In this document: positions 45,394 through 54,409 of the stretch, in pieces | Position numbering within the stretch: position 1 is the stretch's first letter | Layout of the letters: every line of letters starts with the position of its first letter | NCBI RefSeq assembly: GCF_019139535.1 | Contig: NZ_CP077073.1 | Location: 199,501-263,500 of the forward strand | Length of the DNA: 64,000 bases | Reading direction: 5' to 3' | Source of the DNA: Pseudomonas muyukensis | GTDB taxonomy: Bacteria > Pseudomonadota > Gammaproteobacteria > Pseudomonadales > Pseudomonadaceae | Position numbers and translations under genes: made by a program | Notes under the pieces: model-generated | The model's input: only the letters and a program-made list of their open reading frames with translations | What the model was told of the DNA's origin: nothing | Databases searched by the model: none

Positions 45394-46145
45394 CAGCGGG
45401 CCTCTTTATGGCGACGACGTTGCAGCAGACGTTGCAACCAGTTATCGACCTGCGCACTGTCCGCCGGCTGCGCCAGGTAAGCCCCCAGCAAGACCCGCAC
45501 ATCCGCCTCGCCCCAGGCATCTGCCCGGCGCAGCAGCGGCTCGAGGTCCTTGAGGCGGTCGCGCATGCCGAACAGCAGGGGGCGGGTCTTTTCCAGGTCG
45601 ATCAGCTGGGCCTGCCAACCTTCGCGGCGCTCACGCAGGAAAATGTGCTTGGGGTAGAAGCAGCCATGCAACTGGCCGGCGCCGTGCAGGGTCCGGGCCA
45701 GCTGGCCACAGGCCTTTAGAATGCCGCTACGCTGGGCCTCGGCCAGCTGTGACCACTGTGCCAGCAGGTGCTCCAGGTCGGTCCACTCATCCAGCGCCCG
45801 GGTCATGAGGATCGCGCGGTGCTCGCCCGCCTGCTTGCGCTCCCCGTAGAACACCGCCTGCAAGGCCGGTATGGCGAGCTTCTGGTAGCGGCTGATATTG
45901 CGAAACTCACGGGCGAAGGTCGGCTCGCCGAAGGGCCGGTACAAGCTGCGGGTCAGGTAGCCGCTCTGGCGCTTGAGGTAGTAGCCCTTGCCTTCGAGCT
46001 CCAGGCGGAACACGCAGCTCCAGCCGCCACGGCCGGTGTTGGGTTCGTCCACGGCTTGCAGTTGCAGCGCCCACAGCGCCTCGAAGTCGCCCAGGCCATG
46101 GCGTTGCAGCAGCGCCTGGTCGGCGCTGGCCAGGTAGTCGGTCAT
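45393..46145 (-). CDS. wapQ: WapQ/InaA-like kinase-fold protein, catalytic Asp replaced
   Basis: A 250-residue member of the lipopolysaccharide kinase (InaA/RfaP) family. Seen: Lys58 in GYYLKRQSG and Asp183 in QLIDLEKTR. The catalytic loop reads HGCFYPKHIF with Cys162 where kinases have Asp, so it may be inactive or use another base. WapQ in P. aeruginosa is assigned to core heptose phosphorylation mainly by context. It overlaps wapP by four bases. Confidence 0.82.
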   Translation of the reverse strand: MTDYLASADQALLQRHGLGDFEALWALQLQAVDEPNTGRGGWSCVFRLELEGKGYYLKRQSGYLTRSLYRPFGEPTFAREFRNISRYQKLAIPALQAVFYGERKQAGEHRAILMTRALDEWTDLEHLLAQWSQLAEAQRSGILKACGQLARTLHGAGQLHGCFYPKHIFLRERREGWQAQLIDLEKTRPLLFGMRDRLKDLEPLLRRADAWGEADVRVLLGAYLAQPADSAQVDNWLQRLLQRRRHKEAR

Positions 46146-46876
46146 TCCCTTCCCTCGAAAAAGCTCAGCACCTGGCGGATCCGCTTCTTGTCACGGCCGT
46201 TGAGGCGCGGGCGCTGGCGATACTCCAGGTAGAACCGCAGCCGCTGGGTGGCCGACAGGTGATATTTGGCGACCTTGTCCAGGCACGCCAGGTCCTTGAT
46301 CAAGCGATGTCGCAGCATGAAGCCACGCCAGAAGTCGCCGGTCGGGCAATCGATGAAGAATAGCGTGCCTTGGTCGTCCACCAGCAGGTTGCGCCATTTC
46401 AGATCGTTGTGGGCGAAGTGGTGCTCGTGCATCACCCGAGTATGGCGGGCCAGTTGCCGGCTGATGCTGTCGACCCAGGCGCGATCGCGCAGCAAAGGAT
46501 CGTTGCGATCGGCCAGGGCCGAGAGGTCTTCGGTGCGCGGCAACTCGCGCGTGATCAGCGCGCCACGGCCAAAGGCCAGGCCATTGCGTTCCAGGCCCCA
46601 AGCCACCACTTCGGCGGTGGGGATGCCCCACTTGGCGAACAGCTTGAGGTTCTGCCATTCGGCCTTGACCCGTGGCCGCCCCAGGTAGCGACGCATGGCT
46701 TTACCGGCACCGGTGTAGCGCTTGACGTAGAAAGTGACGCCATCACGCTCGATGCGCACCACCTCGCTCAACGGGTCCCAGGTCAGGCGCTCGCCCTCGA
46801 TGGCGAACACCGCGTCGATGCTGCCGAACTCGGCAGCCAGGTGCGCGTATTCCGGCGCCAGGTTCCAGCTCGCCAT
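46142..46876 (-). CDS. wapP: WapP, LPS core heptose kinase
   Basis: A 244-residue kinase-fold protein. Lys52 in FYVKRYTG, catalytic Asp158 in FAHNDLKWRNLLV and metal Asp176 in FFIDCPTGD are all present. WapP phosphorylates inner-core heptose in P. aeruginosa. It overlaps waaP by one base and wapQ by four, so these genes are translationally coupled. Confidence 0.87.
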   Translation of the reverse strand: MASWNLAPEYAHLAAEFGSIDAVFAIEGERLTWDPLSEVVRIERDGVTFYVKRYTGAGKAMRRYLGRPRVKAEWQNLKLFAKWGIPTAEVVAWGLERNGLAFGRGALITRELPRTEDLSALADRNDPLLRDRAWVDSISRQLARHTRVMHEHHFAHNDLKWRNLLVDDQGTLFFIDCPTGDFWRGFMLRHRLIKDLACLDKVAKYHLSATQRLRFYLEYRQRPRLNGRDKKRIRQVLSFFEGRE

Positions 46877-47682
46877 CAGAGTGCATCCCCATAGCGTTGC
46901 TTGCGGTCGTAGAGTTTCTGCGCCTTGCGCTCGAGCCAGGCGAGCAGCGCCGCCTCCTCCTTGAGCACCTGGCGCAGCGGGCGCTGGAAGTAGCCGCGCA
47001 AGAAGCGCAGCTTGTCGCGGCGCGTAAGGCCGATGTCCAGGGCCGAGAAATACAGGGCGGCCAGGTCCTTGTCGCGCCAGCGCCGGGTGATGCTCGCCCG
47101 GGTCTGGGCGCGGTGCAGGTCGATCACCGACAGCTTGAAGTCATCCGCGCTCACCGGGCGGTCGGTGTGCAGCAAAAAGTGGCAGATATAGCAGTCGCGG
47201 TGGTTGACCCCAGCGCGGTGCATGCCGCCGGTCATCTTCGCCACCTCGGCGATCAAGGCACGCTTGAGGCGCGGCTCGGGCGGCTGCTTGACCCAGTCGA
47301 GGCTGAAGTCTTCCAGGCTGATGGTCGGTGCCAGCTCTTCGGTGACGATGAACGAATGCTGGGTCGCCGGGTTGCTGCCACGCTCGCCGTAGGCCACCGC
47401 GGTCATGGTCGGCACGCCCACTTGGTGCAGACGCTGGATGGCCCGCCACTCCTGGCCGGCACCCAATACCGGCAGCTTGGCGCTGAACAGGTTCTTGAAG
47501 ATCTCGCCCCAGCCGATGCCGCGGTGGATCTTGACGAAGAAGCCCGCGCCGTCGACTTCGGTGCGCAACGTGCGGCGGCCTTCCAGCTCGCGATAGACCT
47601 CGCCTTGCAACTGCTCGACGGCCTCGAATGGATCGCGTTCGGCCCACAGGCGCTTGAACGGCTCGGCCAGCATCAGTTTCAT
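46876..47682 (-). CDS. waaP: WaaP, LPS core heptose I kinase
   Basis: A 268-residue kinase that phosphorylates heptose I of the inner core, a step essential in P. aeruginosa and needed for outer-membrane integrity and LPS export. Seen: Lys51 in FFVKIHRG, HRD at 161-163 in GVNHRDCYICHF (Asp163 is the catalytic residue known in P. aeruginosa), Asp188 in SVIDLHRAQ. Length is the family's. It overlaps waaG by four bases. Confidence 0.95.
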   Translation of the reverse strand: MKLMLAEPFKRLWAERDPFEAVEQLQGEVYRELEGRRTLRTEVDGAGFFVKIHRGIGWGEIFKNLFSAKLPVLGAGQEWRAIQRLHQVGVPTMTAVAYGERGSNPATQHSFIVTEELAPTISLEDFSLDWVKQPPEPRLKRALIAEVAKMTGGMHRAGVNHRDCYICHFLLHTDRPVSADDFKLSVIDLHRAQTRASITRRWRDKDLAALYFSALDIGLTRRDKLRFLRGYFQRPLRQVLKEEAALLAWLERKAQKLYDRKQRYGDAL

Positions 47683-48806
47683 GGGCGCTCCTGGGCCAGG
47701 ATCACGTCGGCGGCATGCTGCGGCATGCTGTACAGGTCGGCGCTGTCGGCGAAGGCCACGCCATTGCGCGACCAGGCCGCGCGGGCCTCGCGGTCTTCAA
47801 GCATGCGTTGCAGGTAGCGGTTGAGCTGCTCCTGCTCGAACGGCTCGTCCAGCACCATGCCACTGTCGGCCTCGGCGATGTAGTGGGCATAGCCACAGAC
47901 CTTGGACACCAGCACCGGCAGCCCGGCGACCAGCGCCTCGAGCAGCACGGTGCCGGTGTTTTCGTTGTAGGCCGGGTGGATCAGCAGGTCGGCACCGAGC
48001 AGGAAACGCGGGATGTCGCTGCGGCCCTTGAGGAACTGCACCTGGTCACCCAGGCCGAGCGCCGTGCTCTGCACCTGGAACAGCTTGGGATCGTCCTGGC
48101 CGATGACCATCAGCCGGGTGCGCTTGCGCAGCGCCGACGGCAGCGCGGCCAGGGCCTTGAGGCTGCGGTCCACGCCCTTGGTCTTGAAGCCCGAGCCAAT
48201 CTGCACCAGCAGCAGCTCGTCGTCGGCCAGGCCGAACTCGCGGCGGAACTCGGCGCGGATCGCCTCGGCATCGGCCGGGCGCCGACGGTCCTGGGATATC
48301 CCCGGTGGCAGCAGGTGGAAGCGCGCTTCGGGGGTGCCGTAGTGCTTGATGAACAGCGGCTGCTGCACCTCGGAGATCATCAGGATCTCGGTGCGTGCGT
48401 CCTTGGCGAACACTGCCCGCTCGTACTCGGCGAAGTGCCGGTAACGGCCCCAACGGCGGTACAGGCCGCCGCGCAGGGTCTGGGCCTTGTCCTCGAAGCA
48501 GCCGTCGGCGGCGAAATACACGTCCAGGCCCGGCATCTTGTTGAAGCCGATCAGGCGGTCGACCGGGCGCTTGGCCAGGTCTGCTTCCATCCAGGCGCTG
48601 AGTTTCTCGTTACGGCGGTGGTTGAACAGCGCCTTGACCGGCGCCACCAGCACCTCGAAGCCCGGCGGAATGTCGCCTTCCCAGATCAGCGTGTACACAC
48701 GGATCTGATGGCCCCGTTTCTGGCACTCGAGGGCGATGCGCATGAAATCACGCTGCAGCCCGCCAAAGGGGAAATACTTGTAGAGCACAAAAGCCAGTTG
48801 CATCAA
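47679..48806 (-). CDS. waaG: WaaG, LPS core glycosyltransferase (GT4)
   Basis: A 375-residue GT4-family transferase that adds the first hexose (GalN in Pseudomonas, glucose in E. coli) to heptose II of the inner core. Seen: the N-terminal YKYFPFGGLQRDFMRIA, and the nucleotide-sugar site NENTGTVLLEALVAGLPVLVS (EX7E). Overlaps waaC by four bases. Confidence 0.94.
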   Translation of the reverse strand: MMQLAFVLYKYFPFGGLQRDFMRIALECQKRGHQIRVYTLIWEGDIPPGFEVLVAPVKALFNHRRNEKLSAWMEADLAKRPVDRLIGFNKMPGLDVYFAADGCFEDKAQTLRGGLYRRWGRYRHFAEYERAVFAKDARTEILMISEVQQPLFIKHYGTPEARFHLLPPGISQDRRRPADAEAIRAEFRREFGLADDELLLVQIGSGFKTKGVDRSLKALAALPSALRKRTRLMVIGQDDPKLFQVQSTALGLGDQVQFLKGRSDIPRFLLGADLLIHPAYNENTGTVLLEALVAGLPVLVSKVCGYAHYIAEADSGMVLDEPFEQEQLNRYLQRMLEDREARAAWSRNGVAFADSADLYSMPQHAADVILAQERP

Positions 48807-49861
48807 CGAACATCCTCAGCCAGCAGCAGCGCGCTCAAGCGGCCCGCCACATGCTCGGGATTCAGGCGAGTGAAGCACAGCGGCCACTCGCGTTTGAGAT
48901 CGAACCGGCGCAGGTCCTCGGCGCTCGGTTTGTAGGTGCACTTCTTCTGCAGGCACGGGGCGCAGGGGAAGTCGCTCGCCTGGTGGATCTGGGCGCGTCC
49001 GTAGGCACCGGTCAAACCAGGGTTGGTGGGGCCGAACAGGGAGATGGTCGGCACATCCAGGGCGGCGGCCAGGTGTCCGAGGCCGGTGTCCACCGCCACG
49101 CAGGCCTTGGCTGCCGCGAGCACGCGGGCCACCCCGGCCAGGTTCAATTTGGGCAGTACCTGGCAATTGTTCAAGCCCTGGGCAATACGCTCGGCACGGG
49201 CCTTCTCCGCCGGGTTGCCCCATGGCAGCATCACCTGCAGCCGACGCCGGCCCATGCGCTCGGCCAGTTCGCGCCAGTAGGCCTCGGGCCAGTGCTTGGT
49301 GGCCCAGGTGGTGCCGTGCAGGAATACCACGTAGGGCGCCGCGGGTGGCAGCTGCAGGCGGTTCAGGTCCAGGCCGTATTGGCCCAGGCCTTCCGGCAGG
49401 TCGTAGGCCAGGGCCAGGGCGAACAGCTGGCGCACGCGCTCGACGGCATGCTGGCCGACCGCGACCGACAGCCGCCGGTCATAAAAGCGGCTGGCCAGGC
49501 CTTCACGCGCCGAATAGCGGTCCAGGCCGGCCACCGGCGCCTTCACGTAGCGGGTCAGCCAGGCCGACTTGACCAGGCCCTGGGCGTCGATCACCAGGTC
49601 GTACTTGCGCGCGCGCAGGCGTTGCTTGAAGGCCTTCCACTCACCACTCCTGAGGGTCTGCCAGAGGTTCTTGCGCCAACGGCGGATCGCCACCGGGATC
49701 ACCTGGTCGACCGCTGGATGCCAGCTGGGGAGCTCGGCGAAGCCCTCTTCCACCACCCAGTCGAAACGAATGCCGGGAATGGCGTGGGCGGCGTCGGTAA
49801 GTGCCGGAAGGGTATGGATGACGTCGCCCAGCGACGATGTCTTGATGATCAGGACCCGCAC
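48803..49861 (-). CDS. waaC: WaaC, heptosyltransferase I
   Basis: A 352-residue GT9 transferase that adds the first L-glycero-D-manno-heptose to Kdo. Seen: VLIIKTSSLGDVIHTLPAL at the start, KSAWLTRYVKAPVAGLDR, VAVDTGLGHLAAALDVPTI and SLFGPTNPGLTGAYG, the ADP-heptose site. It begins directly before the waaF stop (adjacent bases). Confidence 0.95.
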   Translation of the reverse strand: MRVLIIKTSSLGDVIHTLPALTDAAHAIPGIRFDWVVEEGFAELPSWHPAVDQVIPVAIRRWRKNLWQTLRSGEWKAFKQRLRARKYDLVIDAQGLVKSAWLTRYVKAPVAGLDRYSAREGLASRFYDRRLSVAVGQHAVERVRQLFALALAYDLPEGLGQYGLDLNRLQLPPAAPYVVFLHGTTWATKHWPEAYWRELAERMGRRRLQVMLPWGNPAEKARAERIAQGLNNCQVLPKLNLAGVARVLAAAKACVAVDTGLGHLAAALDVPTISLFGPTNPGLTGAYGRAQIHQASDFPCAPCLQKKCTYKPSAEDLRRFDLKREWPLCFTRLNPEHVAGRLSALLLAEDVR

Positions 49862-50911
49862 TCAGTCGACCTCGGCCACGGTATCGATCAGGTTCGGCCC
49901 ACCCAGGCTGTGCAGCGCGGCGATGACTTTCGCCGGCTCCAGCAACCGCAGGCAGTTGTAGTGGCCGAACCGGCAGGTGCGCTCGAAGCACGGGCTGCAC
50001 TCAATGCCGGTGCGCACCACCTCGACCTGCTCGGCCAATGGCGGGGTGAAACCCGGCGAAGTGGAGCCGTACACCGCCACCAGCGGGCGGTTGAGGGCCG
50101 CGGCCACGTGCATCAGGCCAGAGTCGTTGGAAACCACCGCGCTGGCGCAGGACATCAGGTCGATGGCCTCGGCCAGCGAGGTCTCGCCGGCCAGGTTGCT
50201 GGACTCTTCGCGCAGGCCCGGGATCAGCCGGTCGCGGATCTGCTCGCCGACCGGGTGATCGTTCTTCGAACCGAACAGCCAGACCTGCCAGCCCTGGCGG
50301 ATCATGGCATCGGCCACCTCGGCGTAGTGCTCGGCGGGCCAGCGCTTGGCCTCGCCGAACTCGGCACCGGGGCACAGCGCCAGCACCGGGCGGTCCAGGG
50401 CCAGGCCGAACTTGGCCAGGGCCGCGTCGCGGCTGGCGGCTTCGATGCGCAGGCTCGGCCGCGGGTATGGCTGCGCCAGCTCGGCACCCGGGGCGTAGGC
50501 CAGGGCCATGAAGCGTTCGATCATCAGCGGGTAGCGCGCCTTGTCCAGCTTGCGCACGTCGTTGAGCAGCAGGTAGCGCATCTCGCCACGCCAGCCGGTG
50601 CGCTTGGGGATGCCGGCAAAGTACGGCACCAGCGCCGACTTGAGCGAGTTGGGCAGCAGGATCGCCTGGTCGTACTGGCCGGCCAGGGACTTGCCGATGC
50701 GCCGACGGGTGGCCAGCTCCAGGGCGCCATGGCCGAGCGGGAAGCTCAAGGCCTGGCGCACTTCGGGCATGCGCTCGAGGATCGGCCGGCTCCACTCGGG
50801 GGCCAGCACATCGATCACGCAGTCGGGGTGCTGTTGCTTCAGGCACTGGAACAGGGTCTGCGCCATCACCATGTCGCCGACCCAGCTGGGGCCAATGATC
50901 AGTATTCTCAT
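49862..50911 (-). CDS. waaF: WaaF, heptosyltransferase II
   Basis: A 349-residue GT9 transferase that adds heptose II. Seen: MRILIIGPSWVGDMVMAQTL, LLPNSLKSALVPYFAGIPKR, VSNDSGLMHVAAALNRPLVA and VYGSTSPGFTPPL. First gene of the seven-gene core operon. A family B REP lies between its start and glnE. Confidence 0.96.
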   Translation of the reverse strand: MRILIIGPSWVGDMVMAQTLFQCLKQQHPDCVIDVLAPEWSRPILERMPEVRQALSFPLGHGALELATRRRIGKSLAGQYDQAILLPNSLKSALVPYFAGIPKRTGWRGEMRYLLLNDVRKLDKARYPLMIERFMALAYAPGAELAQPYPRPSLRIEAASRDAALAKFGLALDRPVLALCPGAEFGEAKRWPAEHYAEVADAMIRQGWQVWLFGSKNDHPVGEQIRDRLIPGLREESSNLAGETSLAEAIDLMSCASAVVSNDSGLMHVAAALNRPLVAVYGSTSPGFTPPLAEQVEVVRTGIECSPCFERTCRFGHYNCLRLLEPAKVIAALHSLGGPNLIDTVAEVD

Positions 50912-51023
50912 GCTTTATCCAGAAACATTCGGGGAGGCTGCAGGCTGCACTACAACCTGGCCTCCCCTCTTTATATTCAGGCTATGTGGCGGACAGTGTA
51001 CCACCGAGGACGGATTGCGCCCT

Positions 51024-51087
51024 GTTCGCCGGCAAGCCGGCTCCTACCGGGTGCGAGTGCCTCGTAGGAGCCGGCTTGCCGGCGAAC
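51024..51087. repeat. REP-like inverted repeat, family B
   Basis: 24-base perfect complementary arms at 51024-51047 (starts GTTCGCCGGCAAGCCGGC) and 51064-51087, 16-base loop. It lies directly after the glnE stop. A fused copy with no loop is at 61739-61788. Confidence 0.88.
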
Positions 51088-51092
51088 GACCC

Positions 51093-54026
51093 TCAAGTCA
51101 GCCCTAGCTGCCCCCAGATCCGCCGCACTTCACGACGCTCATCGACAAACTGCGCGGCATCGATCACCCCGGCCTGCTTCTGCAACGCCTGGCGGTGCGA
51201 CGCCGAGCGGAACGCCTTGTACACCTCGCGCAGCAACACCGCGTCGGCGGCAGGCATCAGCGCGGCCTGCTCCAGCTCTTCGAGGATGCGGATGTTGTCG
51301 GTCCAGCGCAGTATCGCCGGATGCGCGTGGGACCACGCCAAAGCGGCGTATTGCACCATAAATTCGATATCGACGATACCGCCGGCATCCTGCTTGATAT
51401 CGAACGGCTGGCCGGCCTCGAAGGCGTTGCCGGCGGTGCCGGCAGCGGTGCCCTTGGTCCCGAGGTTGTCGCGCATCTTGGCGCGCATCTCGCTCACTTC
51501 GGCGCGCAGCTTGTCGAGGTCGCGCGCCTGGCCCAGCACCTGCGCCCGCACGCCTTCGAAGGCCGTCGCCACCTGTGGGCAGCCCACCAGCACCCGGGCG
51601 CGCACCAGGGCCTGGTGTTCCCAGGTCCAGGCCTCGTTCTGCTGGTAGCGCTCGAAGGCGCCCAGCGAGCTGACCAGCAACCCCGAGGCCCCCGACGGAC
51701 GCAGGCGCATGTCGACGTCATACAGCTGTCCGGAGTTGGTCTGGGTGGTCAGCAAATGGATGATGCGCTGGCCCAGGCGGGTGAAGAACTGCGCGCTATC
51801 GATGGGCTTGGCGCCATCGGTCTCGGCGTTCGGGTCGCCATCGTGGATGAACACCAGGTCGAGGTCGGAGCCATGGCCCAGCTCGATGCCGCCAACCTTG
51901 CCGTAACCGACGATGATGAAGCCCGGGTCGCACAGGCTGCCGTCACTGCGCCTGGGTTGGCCATGGCGCGCCACGGTCTGGCGCCAGGCCAGGGCCAGCA
52001 CCTGGTCGAGGATCGCCTCGGCCAGCCAGGTCAGGTAGTCGCTGACCTTCATCAACGGCAGGTTGCCGCTGATCTCGGACGCCGCCACCCGCAGGCTGTG
52101 GGCCAGCTTGAAGTGGCGCAGGGCCTCCATTTGCTGCTCGAGGTCGTCCTCGGGGATGCGCATCAGGCGCTCGCGCAGTTCGGCGGCCAGCTCCGGGGCC
52201 AACGGCGGGCTGAACAGCCGGCCTTCGTTGAGCAGCTCGTCGAGCAGCAGCGGGTAGCGGGCCATCTGCTCGGCGATCCAGGGGCTGGCGGCACACAGGG
52301 TCAGCAAGCGGCGCAAGGCCCCGGGGTTCTCGGTCAGCAGCACCAGGTAGGCCGAGCGCCGCGCCACCGCCTCGACCAGCGGCAGCACGCGCTCGAGCAC
52401 CAGGTCGGGGTTGTCGTGTTCCACGGCTTGGGCCAGCAGGCGCGGAATGAAGGCATCCAGCCGCTCACGGCCGATACGCTGCATCGAGCGCAAGGTCGGG
52501 CTGACGCGCAAGGCGTTGAGCCGGCGCAAGGCCTCGACGGGCTGGCGGAAACCGGCCTCTTCCAGCTGACGCCCGGCAGCCTCTTCATCCTGGGCCTGCT
52601 CCCACAACGGCGACCATTCGCCGCCGACCACCAGCTCGCCCTCGGCGTCGTCCTCGTCCGGGTCGGCGATCACCTGGCGGAAGTGCCAGTCGACCCGCCC
52701 GCGCCAGTGCATCAATTGCTCGTGGAAATTGTTCCAGTCGGCATAGCCCAACATGAAGGCGATGCGCGCACGGTCGCCCTCGTCGTCCGGCAGCATCTGG
52801 GTCTGGCGATCGGCGATGGCCTGGATCGCGTGCTCGGTGTAGCGCAGGAACTCATAGCCCTCGCGCAGCTCGGCCACCACCGCCGGCGGCAGGTAACCCT
52901 GCCCTTCCAGGGTGCCCAGCACCTTCAGCAGCGGCCGCTGTTGCAGGCTCAGGTCACGCCCGCCATGGATCAGCTGGAACGCCTGGGCGATGAACTCCAC
53001 CTCACGGATGCCTCCGGCGCCCAGCTTGATGTTCTCGGCCATGCCCTTGCGCCGCACTTCCTGCTGGATCAGCTGCTTCATGGTGCGCAGCGCCTCGATG
53101 GCGGAGAAGTCCAGGTAACGGCGGTAGACGAACGGACGCAGCATGTCCTGCAACTGGGCACCGGCGGCCTGGTCCCCGGCCACCACCCGCGCCTTGATCA
53201 TCGCGTAGCGTTCCCAGTCGCGCCCCTGGTCCTGGTAGTACTGCTCCAGGGCATTGAAGCTGAGCACCAGCGCGCCGGCCGAGCCGTAGGGGCGCAGGCG
53301 CATGTCGACGCGGAACACGAAGCCATCGACGGTGACCGGGTCGAGCGCCTTGATCAGCCGCTGGCCCAGGCGGGTGAAGAACTCCTGGTTGTCCAGCGAA
53401 CGCTTCACGCCCTCGGTTTCCCCGCCTTCGGGAAAGGCGAAGATCAGGTCGATGTCCGACGACAGGTTCAGCTCCACCGCCCCCAGCTTGCCCATGCCCA
53501 GCACCACCAGCTGCTGCGGCTGGCCGCTGCGGTTGCCGATGGGCGTGCCGAACTGCTGGCAATGACGCGGGTACAGCCATTGATAGGCTTCGTCGATGCT
53601 GGCGTCGGCCAGGTCGGACAGGTCGCGGCAGGTCTCGGCCAGCGCCGCCTGGCGGGTCAGGTCGCGCCAGATGATGCGCACCTGCTGGCGATTGCGCTCG
53701 CGGCGCAGGTTGCGCGCCAGCTCGTCTTCACCCTGCGCGGCCTGGGCGGCGGCATGGATCCGCGCGCGCAGCTCGCCTGGGGCGAAGGCCCGGCCCATCT
53801 CGCCCGTGCCCAGCAGGTCGAACAGCATCGCCGGATCGCGCTGGGCCTGGGCCAGCACGAAATCACTGGCGGCGGCTACCTGGTCGAACTGCTGGCGCTG
53901 CTCGGCGCTCCACGCGCTGGTAGTCAGACCAGGATGGGCGGCCAGGGCGTCCGCCAGGAATTGTCGATTGCGGGCGACCAGCGGTTGGAGAGCGGCAGGC
54001 AGATCGAGCGGCAAAGGCAGGCGCAT
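51093..54026 (-). CDS. glnE: Bifunctional glutamine synthetase adenylyltransferase/deadenylylase
   Basis: A 977-residue enzyme that adds AMP to or removes it from glutamine synthetase in answer to glutamine and PII. Two nucleotidyltransferase domains are visible: SSDIDLIFAFPEGG in the N-terminal (deadenylylating) half near residue 187, and GSDLDLVFIHDGD in the C-terminal (adenylylating) half near 710, each with a helical ACT-like or linker domain. Full length (E. coli 946). Divergent from aceE. Confidence 0.96.
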   Translation of the reverse strand: MRLPLPLDLPAALQPLVARNRQFLADALAAHPGLTTSAWSAEQRQQFDQVAAASDFVLAQAQRDPAMLFDLLGTGEMGRAFAPGELRARIHAAAQAAQGEDELARNLRRERNRQQVRIIWRDLTRQAALAETCRDLSDLADASIDEAYQWLYPRHCQQFGTPIGNRSGQPQQLVVLGMGKLGAVELNLSSDIDLIFAFPEGGETEGVKRSLDNQEFFTRLGQRLIKALDPVTVDGFVFRVDMRLRPYGSAGALVLSFNALEQYYQDQGRDWERYAMIKARVVAGDQAAGAQLQDMLRPFVYRRYLDFSAIEALRTMKQLIQQEVRRKGMAENIKLGAGGIREVEFIAQAFQLIHGGRDLSLQQRPLLKVLGTLEGQGYLPPAVVAELREGYEFLRYTEHAIQAIADRQTQMLPDDEGDRARIAFMLGYADWNNFHEQLMHWRGRVDWHFRQVIADPDEDDAEGELVVGGEWSPLWEQAQDEEAAGRQLEEAGFRQPVEALRRLNALRVSPTLRSMQRIGRERLDAFIPRLLAQAVEHDNPDLVLERVLPLVEAVARRSAYLVLLTENPGALRRLLTLCAASPWIAEQMARYPLLLDELLNEGRLFSPPLAPELAAELRERLMRIPEDDLEQQMEALRHFKLAHSLRVAASEISGNLPLMKVSDYLTWLAEAILDQVLALAWRQTVARHGQPRRSDGSLCDPGFIIVGYGKVGGIELGHGSDLDLVFIHDGDPNAETDGAKPIDSAQFFTRLGQRIIHLLTTQTNSGQLYDVDMRLRPSGASGLLVSSLGAFERYQQNEAWTWEHQALVRARVLVGCPQVATAFEGVRAQVLGQARDLDKLRAEVSEMRAKMRDNLGTKGTAAGTAGNAFEAGQPFDIKQDAGGIVDIEFMVQYAALAWSHAHPAILRWTDNIRILEELEQAALMPAADAVLLREVYKAFRSASHRQALQKQAGVIDAAQFVDERREVRRIWGQLGLT

Positions 54027-54212
54027 GGTCTATCCTTGATCGGCGTGAATGAGAGGGGTTGAGGGGGTCAAGCGCAGGCTGGACCACGGTTGGACTGTCG
54101 TACAAAAGTTGGAAATAGCTGAAACAGCTAGAAGATTGGCAAAAAACATCAGGATTTACCCATTAGCAACACAGCGCCAACCAACATGAACGTTTTTCCT
54201 CACAACCCAGGG

Positions 54213-54300
54213 TGCGACCAAACGTCGCATTTGTGTAGTTTTACTACTACCCTCGCCGTGCGAAAGCATGAAATGCGAATCCATTTGTAGTAAAACTACA
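54213..54300. promoter_or_regulatory. Promoter region of aceE with two RccR-type sites
   Basis: Two 15-base sites: TGTAGTTTTACTACT (54234-54248, 14/15) and TGTAGTAAAACTACA (54286-54300, perfect palindrome), centres 52 bases apart, about five helical turns. The second is 109 bases before the aceE ATG. This is the short-linker RccR site as published for aceE. A third dyad, TGCGAC-caaac-GTCGCA, lies at 54213-54229. They are in the 383-base gap 54027-54409. Confidence 0.75.
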
Positions 54301-54409
54301 CCGCGCCGGATGACTGTCCGGTAATCCAAGAATTCACGACGTCTGCCCATAAGGCCAGTCGCAAACTCAGGCCATCGATTCTGGTGGCCTTTCCGCCCTG
54401 GAGCAAGCC

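Noticed and set aside
51195..54062. 955-codon frame antisense to glnE
   Set aside because: Longest shadow in the window, still without any family motif; glnE carries both nucleotidyltransferase domains.
54213..54300. GntR/PdhR operator reading of the aceE dyads
   Set aside because: The core TAGT-N3-ACTA also fits the loose FadR/PdhR pattern T-N-GT-N3-AC-N-A, but the exact TGTAGT-N3-ACTACA and the matching glcB site fit RccR better. PdhR is not ruled out.
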